Source of the DNA: AP-15 sp963702685
GTDB taxonomy: Bacteria; Pseudomonadota; Alphaproteobacteria; ATCC43930; CGMCC-115725
Assembly (NCBI GenBank): GCA_963702685.1
Contig: CAVPDQ010000015.1
Span: 186,001 to 250,000, forward strand
Reading direction: 5' to 3'
Length of the DNA: 64,000 nucleotides
Both the position numbers and the translations under genes were made by a program. Below, piece after piece: positions 54,377-62,734 of this stretch. Position 1 is the first letter of the stretch. Every line of letters begins with the position of its first letter. The notes beneath the pieces were generated by a model that saw only the letters and a list, made by a program, of their open reading frames with translations, had not been told where the DNA came from and did not search any database.

Positions 54377-55485
54377 CGAACGGGACCGAGCGGCTGCGCG
54401 TCGCGCTCGGCGAGCGCGCCTATGACATCGTCGTCGGGCCGCGGCTGATCGCAAGCGCCGGCAGCGAAATTCTACCGCTGATGCGCCGCCGCCATGCGGT
54501 CGTCGTGACCGACGAGACCGTCGCCCGGCATTGGCTCGCACCATTGCGCGACAGCCTTGCCGCGGCCGGGATCGCGCAGCACACGGTGGTGCTGCCGCCG
54601 GGCGAGGAGACCAAGGATCTCGCTCATTTCGGGCGGCTCGCCGAGGAGATTTTGGGCTGCGGCATCGAGCGCGGCTCGATGCTGGTGGCGCTGGGCGGCG
54701 GGGTGGTCGGGGACCTGACGGGCTTTGCCGCGGCGACATTGCTGCGCGGCATCGATTTTGTGCAGGTCCCGACGACATTGCTGGCGCAGGTCGACAGCTC
54801 GGTCGGCGGCAAAACCGGGATCAACACCCCGCACGGCAAGAATTTGATCGGCGCGTTTTATCAGCCGCGTCTCGTCCTTGCCGACACCGGCGCATTGGCG
54901 AGCTTGCCGCGCCGCGAGCTTTTGGCCGGCTATGCCGAGACCGTCAAATACGGCCTCATTCGCGACGCCGCGTTTTTTGCCTGGTGCGAGCGGCAAGGGA
55001 ATGCGCTCTGCGCGCTGGAGCCCGAGCCGCTGCGCCATGCCGTGGTGACGAGCTGCCGGATGAAGGCCGATGTCGTCGCCGCCGACGAGCGCGAGGAGGG
55101 CGACCGGGCGCTCCTCAATTTCGGCCATACCTTTGGCCATGCGCTCGAAACCGAGACCGGGTTTTCCAATCGGCTGTTGCATGGCGAGGCGGTGGCGCTC
55201 GGCATGGCCCTGGCGTTCGATTTCGCCGCGCGGCTGGGGCTCGCCCCGGCGGCGGACGGCGAGCGCGTGCGCCGCCATTTCGTCGCGACCGGCCTGCCGA
55301 CCCGCCTCGCCGATATCGGCCTCGCCGGCATCCCGGCCGATCGCCTGCTGGCGCATATGGCCAAGGACAAAAAAGTCCGCGACGGCCAGATCACGCTGAT
55401 CCTCCCCCGCCAAATCGGCGACGCCTTCGTCATGAAAGACGCGCCAATGGGCGAGCTGCGCGGTTTCTTGGCGGCCGAGACCTGA
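54373..55485 (+). CDS. aroB: 3-dehydroquinate synthase
   Basis: Converts DAHP to 3-dehydroquinate using NAD and a divalent metal. The 370-aa protein has VLPPGEETKDLAHFGRL, the NAD loop ALGGGVVGDLTGFAAAT, QVPTTLLAQVDSSVGGKTGI with NTPHGKNLIGAF, the metal ligands in AETVKYGLI, NFGHTFGHALE and LLHGEAVALGM, and DKKVRDGQITLIL. The start overlaps the aroK stop. With aroE near 25.8 kb it supplies three of the seven shikimate steps in this window. Confidence 0.96.
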   Translation: MTNGTERLRVALGERAYDIVVGPRLIASAGSEILPLMRRRHAVVVTDETVARHWLAPLRDSLAAAGIAQHTVVLPPGEETKDLAHFGRLAEEILGCGIERGSMLVALGGGVVGDLTGFAAATLLRGIDFVQVPTTLLAQVDSSVGGKTGINTPHGKNLIGAFYQPRLVLADTGALASLPRRELLAGYAETVKYGLIRDAAFFAWCERQGNALCALEPEPLRHAVVTSCRMKADVVAADEREEGDRALLNFGHTFGHALETETGFSNRLLHGEAVALGMALAFDFAARLGLAPAADGERVRRHFVATGLPTRLADIGLAGIPADRLLAHMAKDKKVRDGQITLILPRQIGDAFVMKDAPMGELRGFLAAET

Positions 55486-55564
55486 CCCGGCCGTCGCGAA
55501 CAGGTATTGAGCGCCAGAATTACCTAAATTCCTGCGCACCTTAATCGCTGAAAGCACCAGCTAA

Positions 55565-56110
55565 ATGGCTGCCGATCATGGTGTAAGCCCGCCGGGGATC
55601 AATTTCATCATCTCCTTCGAAGGAATGCGCTCTGAAATGTACGACGACAATGCTGGACATTGTACGATTGGGATCGGTCACCTGATTCACCAAGGAAGCT
55701 GTGTTCATCCAATTTATGTAAAGAACGGATCGCAGGCCCAGCTAAGCTCCCAGCAACGCAAGTATCTTGCTCTTGAAGCTCCGTTTTACCAGCCCTTGAG
55801 CCAACCGGCCGCAACCAATCTGTTTAGGATGGACGTCGCAAAGGCTGAGGATGTGGTTAATAGCCTCGTCGCGGTGGCTCTCAATCAGCCGCAGTTCGAC
55901 GCCTTGGTCAGCTTCGCATTCAATGTCGGCACTTTCGGCTTTGCCAACTCTACCTTGATCAAGCGACTGAATATCGGACGTTACCAAGATGTTCCAGGCG
56001 AAATGAGACGATGGGTCAAATCGAATAGCAACGGGGTTCAGACCGTAAATGCAGTCTTGGTAGCGAGAAGGGCGCGCGAAGCGGGCCTGTTTGAAAACGG
56101 GCGCTACTAG
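55565..56110 (+). CDS. Phage-type lysozyme (glycoside hydrolase family 24)
   Basis: 181 aa. The T4-type catalytic triad is present with exact spacing: Glu19 in SFEGMRSEMY, Asp28 in YDDNAGHC and Thr34 in TIGIGHL. C-terminal VALNQPQFDALVSFAFNVGT and RREAGLF-like (RRAREAGLF) motifs follow. No signal peptide or holin gene is seen, and no other phage gene is near. Codon use is clearly less GC-biased at third positions than aroB next door. It is probably a transferred single gene. Its TAG stop is formed by the end of the repeat at 56106. Confidence 0.88.
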   Translation: MAADHGVSPPGINFIISFEGMRSEMYDDNAGHCTIGIGHLIHQGSCVHPIYVKNGSQAQLSSQQRKYLALEAPFYQPLSQPAATNLFRMDVAKAEDVVNSLVAVALNQPQFDALVSFAFNVGTFGFANSTLIKRLNIGRYQDVPGEMRRWVKSNSNGVQTVNAVLVARRAREAGLFENGRY

Positions 56111-56291
56111 AGCATAATCCTTTCAGGTGTAGTCGCTTGTTTTCGTCACCTCCGCGAAAGCGGGGGTCCAGGCGAGGACGCCAAAGCATTGGACCCCCTG
56201 TTCAAGCCAGGGGCAGGCTCTGGGTTCCCGCCTTCGTGGGAACGACGAAAAGAAACGAAGATTATTTGATATTACCGGGTCATGCTCTAGT
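56106..56291. repeat. MITE-like element with 15-bp terminal inverted repeats
   Basis: The left end ACTAGAGCATAATCC (56106-56120) and the right end, read in reverse as ACTAGAGCATGACCC (56291-56277), match at 13 of 15 bases. The 186-bp body contains inner palindromes (CGCGAAAGCGGGGGTCC; TTCCCGCCTTCGTGGGAA) and no gene. It fills the whole space between two convergent genes, whose stop codons fall in or at its ends. A related left end (AGAGCACGATCCTCTCAGG) occurs at 62711. Confidence 0.75.
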
Positions 56292-56767
56292 CAATGGTCG
56301 TTTTTCGGTGGTTCGCGTCCGAGTAGGTAGGCGGCGCCGTCAAGTACAGCAGAGAGTTGCTTGCTCTGACGATCGTATGAGAGATTCGGGACGATTTGGC
56401 CGTCGGGGCAGTCGATGATGATATCGATGGTCGCGTTGCCCGCCCCCAGCGACGCACCCTGATAGCGGGGATCCGGGCATTTCTGCGCTCCAAACTCGAC
56501 GATGCTTCGGCCGAAATAGGCCGTCTTTCCGACCATGGCGGCGGCCTGGTCAGTGGAAACCGCGGCGATCGGCGCAATTTCGAATGATGTAACAAACCAC
56601 TTTCCGAAAAACTCCGCGAGGTCCAGCTTCTGGATTTCACTGGGGCCGGCGGCAGCGGACGGCAACGGCACCGACGCGAGCGCGGTCAGCGACAGAAGGA
56701 TGGAACGCCGCAGAAGCGGGAACACGACGGTACTCCGCAATGCAGAAGGCGACGCCTCGCGTTGCAT
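56291..56767 (-). CDS. Hypothetical exported protein
   Basis: About 158 aa from ATG 56767 (56809 is also possible). A signal peptide (LLRRSILLSLTALASVPLPS) is followed by KLDLAEFFGKWFVTSFEIAP, GKTAYFGRSIVEFGAQKCPD, ATIDIIIDCPDGQIVPN and YLLGREPPKNDH. The two Cys could form a disulfide. The 'GxW ... I..F....' arrangement is reminiscent of small secreted beta-barrel proteins in Rhizobiales, but I cannot assign a family. Base composition is a little lower in GC than its neighbours. Confidence 0.6.
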   Translation of the reverse strand: MQREASPSALRSTVVFPLLRRSILLSLTALASVPLPSAAAGPSEIQKLDLAEFFGKWFVTSFEIAPIAAVSTDQAAAMVGKTAYFGRSIVEFGAQKCPDPRYQGASLGAGNATIDIIIDCPDGQIVPNLSYDRQSKQLSAVLDGAAYLLGREPPKNDH

Positions 56768-56819
56768 GCTAGCGGGTTGACCGTGATCTGGGAATGGTTT
56801 TTGTCGCAATTCGATACAC

Positions 56820-57128
56820 TCAAGGACCGGTTTGGCGATTTTCGGCGGTTGTGTCCTCGGTCGGCGTGAGCGTGGTCAGCGAGAGGGCGTGGATTTGGGT
56901 GGCGAGCTCGTCGGCGAGCGTCTGGTAGACGAGGCGCTGCCGCGCCACCCGGCTTTGGTCGGCAAAAGCGGCAGCGACGATGGTGACGGCGAAGTGGGTT
57001 TCGCCGCCGGGCTTGGCACCCTCATGGCCGATATGGCGGTGCAACTCGTCGTCGATGACGAGCCGGGTCGGATGAAAGCGCCGGGTGAGCTTGTCGCGGA
57101 TCGTCTCGGCCATCGGCATCGCGCTCAC
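56820..57128 (-). CDS. BolA family protein
   Basis: About 102 aa, starting GTG 57128 or ATG 57119. The BolA class II-like fold is shown by ETIRDKLTRRFHPTRLVIDD, the conserved His in ELHRHIGHEGAKPGGETHF, and RVARQRLVYQTLADELATQI with HALSLTTLTP. BolA proteins bind monothiol glutaredoxins through a 2Fe-2S cluster and take part in iron and stress responses. The start overlaps the VOC gene stop by 4 bp, so it is translated with the upstream metabolic genes. Confidence 0.88.
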   Translation of the reverse strand: MSAMPMAETIRDKLTRRFHPTRLVIDDELHRHIGHEGAKPGGETHFAVTIVAAAFADQSRVARQRLVYQTLADELATQIHALSLTTLTPTEDTTAENRQTGP

Positions 57129-57658
57129 CCTTGCGGCCAGTCGCGGCGGATCGGGTCGTTTCCGTCCCAGCCGATCGCCGCTTCGCGCACCGCGTCGAAG
57201 ATGCGGCGGCGGGCCGGGGTCAGCTCGGCCATTTCGATGACCGTGCCGGGATGGCCCTCATTGGCGAAATAGACAAAAGGCCCGCGCGGGCTCTCGCCGC
57301 GCTGGCCGATGGTCCAGCCCGCCTTTAAGGCGCGGTCGAGCAGCTCATGGTAATTCTCGGGCCAGCTCGACCAATGCTGCAGCCCCTCGTGGCCGGCGGC
57401 GAGGAAATCGCGGTACATGGTCGGTGTGTCGTCGCGCTGCTCGATCAATTCGAGCTGCATGTCGCCGGAATTGGCGAGCGCGATCGTCAGATGGATGTCG
57501 GGATAAGGCCGCTCCCGGTACCAGAACCCGTCGAGCGGCAATTTCTCGGCGAGAAACCACGGGCCCACACCGCACACCTCGACCCAATGGCGCATCGCGT
57601 GATCGATGTCGCGCACGACAATGCCCATCTGGCGCAACGGCCCGAAAAAGCGGCTCAT
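57125..57658 (-). CDS. VOC superfamily (glyoxalase/dioxygenase-fold) protein
   Basis: 177 aa from ATG 57658, preceded by GGAGG inside the end of the acyl-CoA dehydrogenase gene. Seen: PLRQMGIVVRDIDHAMRHWV, CGVGPWFLAEKL, LTIALANSGDMQLELIEQRD, HEGLQHWSSWPENY and GHPGTVIEMAEL, with the paired beta-alpha-beta-beta-beta modules and likely metal ligands His and Glu. Substrates of this subgroup are not established. It is cotranscribed with the flanking dehydrogenase and bolA genes. Confidence 0.85.
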   Translation of the reverse strand: MSRFFGPLRQMGIVVRDIDHAMRHWVEVCGVGPWFLAEKLPLDGFWYRERPYPDIHLTIALANSGDMQLELIEQRDDTPTMYRDFLAAGHEGLQHWSSWPENYHELLDRALKAGWTIGQRGESPRGPFVYFANEGHPGTVIEMAELTPARRRIFDAVREAAIGWDGNDPIRRDWPQG

Positions 57659-57669
57659 GGTCGCCTCCG

Positions 57670-58875
57670 TCACAGCCCAGGACGGCCTTGGTCAGGATGT
57701 TCTTCTGGATATTCGTTGGTGCCGCCATAGATCGAGGCGGCGCGCAAAAAGAGATAGCTCTTGGTCGCCTCGGCCGCCCAGGCCGGCCCGAGCTCGGGCT
57801 CGTTCGAGAGCGCTTCCAATTCCTGCGCCCAATCCGGCATCGCCAACGGGCCGCCGACATCCATCGCCAATTCGGTCGTCGCCTGCAACAGCTCGGTCCC
57901 TTTGATCTTCAATGCCGAAGACAGCGGGTCGGGCTTCCCCGCCTCGCTCTTGGCATAAGCGGAAACCACCCGGTACTGGGTGATTTCGAGCGCCTTCATA
58001 TCGACTTCGAGCTGGGCGACGCGCTGGCGGAAGGCCGGGTCTTCGATCAGGGGCTTGCCTTGCGCCCGCATCTCGCGCGCCATTTCCTTGGCGAATTCGA
58101 CCCGCTCCTTCGATTTCCCGAGCCGGGCGATGCCGGTGCGCTCGTGGCCGAGCAGGTATTTGGCGACGTCCCAGCCGCGGTTCTCCTCAAAGACCAAATT
58201 CTCGACCGGCACCCGGACATCGTCGAAAAACACTTCGTTCAGGTGATGGCTGCCGTCGATCGAGATGATCGGGCGCACCGTGATGCCCGGCGTCTTCATG
58301 TCGATCAGCAGGAACGAGATGCCTTCCTGCCGCTTCTTGGCGGTGGGATCGGTGCGCACCAGGCAAAAGCACCAATCGGCGTGGTGCGCGGTCGAGGTCC
58401 AGATCTTCTGGCCGTTGACGACGTAATGGTCGCCGTCGCGCTTGGCCGCGGTCTTTAAGGAAGCGAGGTCGGAGCCCGCGCCCGGCTCGGAAAACCCCTG
58501 GCACCACCAATCGTCGATATTGGCGGCGCGCGGCAGAAAGCGGCGCTTCTGCTCCGCGGTGCCGAACTGGATCAGGACCGGGCCGATCATCGTGATGTTG
58601 AACGACGACACCTCGGGCGCGGGCGCGAGCTGGTTTTCTTCGAGAAAGATCATGCGCTCGACCGGGCTCCAGCCGGGCCCGCCATATTCCTTGGGCCAGT
58701 TGAACGCGGCCCAATGGCGCTCGTTGAGGATGCGCTGCCAGCGCACGGTATCCTCTTTGCGCGGGGCATAGCCGAGCCGCATCCGCTCGCGGATGTCGTC
58801 GGGCAGACGCTCGCGGATAAAGCCGCGCAATTCGTCGCGAAACGCGATCTCGCTGTCGGAAAAGCTGAGGTCCAC
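57670..58875 (-). CDS. Acyl-CoA dehydrogenase, C-terminus altered by paired indels
   Basis: 401 aa from GTG 58875 (LSFSDSEIAFRDELRGFI), with GAGGAG upstream. Flavoprotein motifs: WPKEYGGPGWSPVERMIFLE, CQGFSEPGAGSDLASL, GQKIWTSTAHHADWCF, ISIDGSHHLNEVFFDDV and ERTGIARLG. The end reads SIYGGTNEYPEEHPDQGRPG. In the next frame the same bases give TNIQKNILTKAVLG, the family ending. One extra T near 57712 and one missing G near 57680 swap the frame for about 11 codons and then restore it. The gene is probably normal otherwise. Confidence 0.88.
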   Translation of the reverse strand: MDLSFSDSEIAFRDELRGFIRERLPDDIRERMRLGYAPRKEDTVRWQRILNERHWAAFNWPKEYGGPGWSPVERMIFLEENQLAPAPEVSSFNITMIGPVLIQFGTAEQKRRFLPRAANIDDWWCQGFSEPGAGSDLASLKTAAKRDGDHYVVNGQKIWTSTAHHADWCFCLVRTDPTAKKRQEGISFLLIDMKTPGITVRPIISIDGSHHLNEVFFDDVRVPVENLVFEENRGWDVAKYLLGHERTGIARLGKSKERVEFAKEMAREMRAQGKPLIEDPAFRQRVAQLEVDMKALEITQYRVVSAYAKSEAGKPDPLSSALKIKGTELLQATTELAMDVGGPLAMPDWAQELEALSNEPELGPAWAAEATKSYLFLRAASIYGGTNEYPEEHPDQGRPGL

Positions 58876-58886
58876 GACCCGGCTCC

Positions 58887-59732
58887 TCAATGCGCGGCGC
58901 GGCGGATCAATTGGGCCCAGCGGTCGAGCACCGGCAGGATCCGGTCTTTCCCTTCCGAGGGCAGCATGACGACCGCGCGCACGATGCCGAGGTCGCGCCA
59001 GCGCGCCAGCTCGGCCTCGTCCTCGGGCGGGTTGAACATCGTCACCGGCAACGGGTCGCGCCCGGCATCCTTCGTCATCTGGCGGAATTGCGCGAGCGCG
59101 TCCATCGGGCTCGCACCGGGCCGGCCGCCGATCGGGCACCAGCCGTCGCCATAGCGGACCGCACGCCGCGCCGCCTGCGGGAAGGCGCCGCCGACGAGGA
59201 TCGGCGGGTGCGGCTTTTGCACCGGCTTCGGCCACGCCAGCAGCGCGTCGAAATCGACCATGTCGCCGTGGTATTCGGCCTTTTCCTTGGTCCAGATTTC
59301 CTTCATCGCCTCGATCCGCTCGCGCATCAGCTTGAAGCGGCTTTTGTACTCGGTGCCGTGGTTTTCCATCTCGTCCTGGTTCCAGCCGCCGCCGACACCG
59401 AACAGAAAGCGCCCCTGCGACACCTGGTCGAGCGAGGCGACGAGCTTGGCGGTCTGGATCGGGTCGCGCTGCTGCACCAGGCACACGCCGGTCGCGAGCT
59501 TGAGCTTTGTCGTGACGAGAGCGGCGGCGGTCAGGCTGACAAACGGGTCCATCGCCTCGGCATAGCGCTTGGGCAATTCGCCGCCGCCGGGAAACGGCGT
59601 CTTGCGCGAGGTCGGGATGTGCGAATGCTCGGGCGCCCAGACCAATTCAAAGCCGCGCTCTTCGAGCGCCTTGGCGAGATCGACCGCCGAGATCGCATAA
59701 TCGGTAAAAAACATCAGCACGCCGAAATCCAT
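58887..59732 (-). CDS. LLM-class (luciferase-like) F420-dependent oxidoreductase
   Basis: 281 aa from ATG 59732 (MDFGVLMFFTDYAISAVDLA); ATG 59744 is an alternative. The TIM-barrel pattern of F420-dependent LLM enzymes is visible: FELVWAPEHSHIPTSR, MDPFVSLTAAALVTTKLKLA and TGVCLVQQRDPIQTAKLVAS, then LFGVGGGWNQDEMENHG and YGDGWCPIGGRPG. It lies 11 bp upstream of the acyl-CoA dehydrogenase gene in the same direction. Cofactor choice (F420 or FMN) is inferred from the family only. Confidence 0.88.
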   Translation of the reverse strand: MDFGVLMFFTDYAISAVDLAKALEERGFELVWAPEHSHIPTSRKTPFPGGGELPKRYAEAMDPFVSLTAAALVTTKLKLATGVCLVQQRDPIQTAKLVASLDQVSQGRFLFGVGGGWNQDEMENHGTEYKSRFKLMRERIEAMKEIWTKEKAEYHGDMVDFDALLAWPKPVQKPHPPILVGGAFPQAARRAVRYGDGWCPIGGRPGASPMDALAQFRQMTKDAGRDPLPVTMFNPPEDEAELARWRDLGIVRAVVMLPSEGKDRILPVLDRWAQLIRRAAH

Positions 59733-59818
59733 TTTCGCCCCCATTCGCGGGATGGTTTTCCGTTGCGCAGCTTAGCCGCGATCCGGCGCGCGAGGCCAGC
59801 CTCGTGCCGGGGCCGATG

Positions 59819-60088
59819 TCATGCCGGGGCCGGCTGCCGGGCCGGGACCACGATAAATGCCGCGCCGTCGGCGAAATCGGGGTTGGCGAGCACCCCGTCG
59901 AGAGACACGGGTGTCGGGATCGGCTCGCCCGCGGCCCGCATCTCGGCGATGTGCCCTTCGAGCGCTTCGACGGCCATGACCTTGGCCTCTTCGAGGGTGC
60001 GCCCGGCGGTGATGCAACCGGGAAAGTCGGGGAAGCTCACCCCAAAATCGCTGCTCGGGTCTTTGTGGATCACCGCGATGTAGCTCAT
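59819..60088 (-). CDS. HicB-family antitoxin, no adjacent HicA
   Basis: 89 aa: MSYIAVIHKDPSSDFGVSFP, then DFPGCITAGRTLEEAKVMAV and EALEGHIAEMRAAGEPIPTP, the partial RNase-H-like HicB fold. No C-terminal DNA-binding domain is present. The 210 bp upstream and the sequence downstream contain no HicA-like frame (no GSHH motif), so it is an orphan. It may partner a distant HicA or act as a domesticated regulator. Confidence 0.85.
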   Translation of the reverse strand: MSYIAVIHKDPSSDFGVSFPDFPGCITAGRTLEEAKVMAVEALEGHIAEMRAAGEPIPTPVSLDGVLANPDFADGAAFIVVPARQPAPA

Positions 60089-60298
60089 GGCCGGGGCCTC
60101 AATGACAAACCGCCTTGCCGTTCGATCGAGCGCATGTCCCGGGCGCCACGTTACGGTGGCATTGGCGCTGATCCCGCCCTCCCGGCATGCTCGAGCCGGG
60201 CGGCCTCAGCGAGCGGTTGGCCCAACGTCGATCCGAGCTTACCGCAGCAGCCCGTCCAGCGATACGGATTGTTCCCGCCGAAGGGTATGCTGTGCGGC

Positions 60299-60943
60299 AT
60301 GAGCGAGGGTGTGCCGTTCGAGCAACCGGGGGTGCGCGGCTTTCTGCATCGGCCGGCCGGCCCTGGCGGGGACGGGCTGGTGCTGACCCACGGTGCGGGT
60401 GGCGACTGCAATTCACCGACTTTGGTCAGGGCGGCGGAGGCGTTCAGCGCTGCGGGATTGTGCGTGCTGCGGTGCGACCTGCCGTTTCGCCAGCGGCGGC
60501 CGAAGGGACCGCCTTCGCCCTCGACTGCGGCCAAGGACCGCACGGGCTTGCGCGAGGCGGTCGCGGCGATGCGCGCGCTGGCGCGGGGCCGGACGCTTCT
60601 CGGCGGCCATTCCTATGGCGGGCGGCAGGCCACGCTGCTGGCGGCGGAGGAGCCCGATACGGCAGCGGGATTGCTGCTGTTCTCCTATCCGCTGCACCCG
60701 CCGGGCCGACCCGAGCGGTTGCGCACCGAGCATTTCCCGCTTCTCTCTGTGCCCGCGGTCTTTGTGCACGGCACCCGCGACGCCTTCGGCTCGATCGACG
60801 AATTGCGTCGGGCCGCCGCGGCGATCCCGGCACCCACGCAGATCGTCACGATCGACGGCGCCAGCCACGATTTGCGCAAAGGGCGCTTCGATCTCGGCCC
60901 GGTGGTGGCGGCGTTGCTGGCGGCGGTGCTGAACGCCGGTTGA
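60299..60943 (+). CDS. Alpha/beta-hydrolase (KANL3/Tex30-like dienelactone-hydrolase type)
   Basis: 214 aa from ATG 60299 (ATG 60287 possible). Seen: GVRGFLHRPAGPGGDGLVLT, the oxyanion loop HGAGGDCNSP, the nucleophile elbow GGHSYGGRQATLLA, the acid in VFVHGTRDAFGSIDEL, and the catalytic His in GASHDL. All three catalytic residues are in the expected order. The physiological substrate is unknown. It is followed by an amidohydrolase gene in the same direction, 54 bp away. Confidence 0.85.
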   Translation: MSEGVPFEQPGVRGFLHRPAGPGGDGLVLTHGAGGDCNSPTLVRAAEAFSAAGLCVLRCDLPFRQRRPKGPPSPSTAAKDRTGLREAVAAMRALARGRTLLGGHSYGGRQATLLAAEEPDTAAGLLLFSYPLHPPGRPERLRTEHFPLLSVPAVFVHGTRDAFGSIDELRRAAAAIPAPTQIVTIDGASHDLRKGRFDLGPVVAALLAAVLNAG

Positions 60944-60997
60944 CAGCGGCGCGCAGGCGACCCGATGGTTGGCGATCGGATTTGACGGGAGACCCCG

Positions 60998-62734
60998 ATG
61001 GCGCTCGACCTTGTGATCAAAAACGGCACCGTGGTGGACGGGTCGGGGATGGCGCGGTATCGCGCGGATGTCGGCGTCAAGGCCGGCCGGATCGTCGAGA
61101 TCGGGCGGGTGCGCGCGCCGGCGGATAAGGTCATCGACGCCGAGGGGATGATCGTGGCGCCCGGCTTTATCGACGGGCACACGCATATGGACGCGCAAAT
61201 CGCGTGGGACCCGCTCGGCAGCTGCTCGTGCTGGCATGGTGTCACGAGCGTCGTCATGGGGAATTGCGGCTTTGCGCTGGCCCCGTGCAAGCCCGCCGAC
61301 CGCGAATGGTTCGCGCGCTGCCTCACCGCGGTCGAGGACATCCCGACCGAGGCGATGCTGGCCGGCATTGATTGGAATTGGGAGACGTTTCCCGAATATT
61401 TCGCCACTGTCGAAAAGCTGCCGAAGGGCATCAATTACGGCATGTATATCGGCCATTCGGCGCTGCGCATGTATGCGATGGGGAAGCGCGGCCTCGATGA
61501 GCCGGCGAGCGAGGACGATTTGCGGCTGATGGCGCATCTGGTCGAGGAGGCGCTCAGGGCCGGCGCCTTGGGGTTCTCGACCTCGCGCGCGACGACGCAC
61601 GAGACACCGGACGGGACACCGGTGGCGAGCCGGATTGCCGAGTGGGCGGAGATCGACCGCCTCGTCGGGGCGATGGCCGGGCTCGACGCCGGCATCTTTC
61701 AGATCGGCCCCGACATTTCCGGCGGAGAGGCGCAGCGCGGCTTTCTCGACCGGCTGCGCCGGGTGGCGCTCGAGAGCGGGCGGCCCGTCATGCTCGGCAT
61801 GCTGGCAACCCGCCAGGGGATCGAGCCCAACCCGTGGGACTATCAGCTCCGCCATATGGACGAGACCGTGGCCCAGGGCGGGCGCATGTTCGGGCAGGCG
61901 ACGACGCGCTCGATCAACGCAATCTTTTCATTGAAATCCTATCTGCCGTTCGACGTGCTGCCGGGCTGGAAGGCGGTGCGCGCCTTGCCCTTGGCCGAGC
62001 AGAAGCGCCGTTTCGCCGACCCCGAAACCCGCGCGCAGCTGATCGCCGAAGAGGGACGGATGAAGCCGCGCGACCGGGTCTTGCAAGGCGGCGGTGCCGC
62101 GACAACCGACCCGCGCCAGCCCGATTACGACAACCTCTATGCGATGCAAGGGGTCGATTGGGACGATCCGACCGTCGCCGAGCTGGCCCGCCGCCAAAAC
62201 CAGCACCCGGTCGAGACGATGCTCGACCTGATGCGCGACAATGAGGACCAGATCTTTGTCCAGCCGATCGTCAACGAGCGGCCGGCCGATGTGCTCGGCA
62301 TCCTGAAGCACCCGCGCACCCTGGCGACGTTTTCCGATTCCGGAGCGCATGTCTGCCAGGAGATGGGCTCGTCCCTGCAGACGCACCTGCTGCATTACTG
62401 GGTGCGCCAAAGGCAGCAATTCACGCTCGAGGAAGCGGTGCGGATGCTGACCTTCGACAACGCCTCGGCCTGGGAATTGCCCGATCGGGGCCTGGTCCGC
62501 GCCGGCTGGAAGGCCGACCTCGTCGTCTTCGACGAAGCGCAGGTGAAGCCGCGCCTGCCAAAGGTCGAGCAGGATCTGCCGGGCGGCGCGCGCCGCCTCG
62601 TGCAAAAGGCGGACGGCATCGCCGCCACCGTCGTCAACGGCGTCGTCGCGCTCGAAAGGGGCGAGCCCACCGGCAATTTCGCCGGCGAAGCGCTAAAGGG
62701 GCCGCTCGCGAGAGCACGATCCTCTCAGGCGTGA
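60998..62734 (+). CDS. N-acyl-D-amino-acid deacylase-type amidohydrolase
   Basis: 578 aa. The D-aminoacylase/dihydroorotase-like fold is shown by LDLVIKNGTVVDGSGMARYR, the metal motif GFIDGHTHMDAQIAWD, HGVTSVVMGNCGFALAPC, RAGALGFSTSRATTHETPDG, FSDSGAHVCQEMGSS and GWKADLVVFDEAQV. The Cys of GNCGF is the usual bridging ligand in D-aminoacylases. Real substrates in this subgroup vary (N-acyl-D-amino acids, hydantoin-like or urea compounds). The last codons (ARSSQA and stop) are supplied by the left end of the repeat at 62711. Confidence 0.88.
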   Translation: MALDLVIKNGTVVDGSGMARYRADVGVKAGRIVEIGRVRAPADKVIDAEGMIVAPGFIDGHTHMDAQIAWDPLGSCSCWHGVTSVVMGNCGFALAPCKPADREWFARCLTAVEDIPTEAMLAGIDWNWETFPEYFATVEKLPKGINYGMYIGHSALRMYAMGKRGLDEPASEDDLRLMAHLVEEALRAGALGFSTSRATTHETPDGTPVASRIAEWAEIDRLVGAMAGLDAGIFQIGPDISGGEAQRGFLDRLRRVALESGRPVMLGMLATRQGIEPNPWDYQLRHMDETVAQGGRMFGQATTRSINAIFSLKSYLPFDVLPGWKAVRALPLAEQKRRFADPETRAQLIAEEGRMKPRDRVLQGGGAATTDPRQPDYDNLYAMQGVDWDDPTVAELARRQNQHPVETMLDLMRDNEDQIFVQPIVNERPADVLGILKHPRTLATFSDSGAHVCQEMGSSLQTHLLHYWVRQRQQFTLEEAVRMLTFDNASAWELPDRGLVRAGWKADLVVFDEAQVKPRLPKVEQDLPGGARRLVQKADGIAATVVNGVVALERGEPTGNFAGEALKGPLARARSSQA

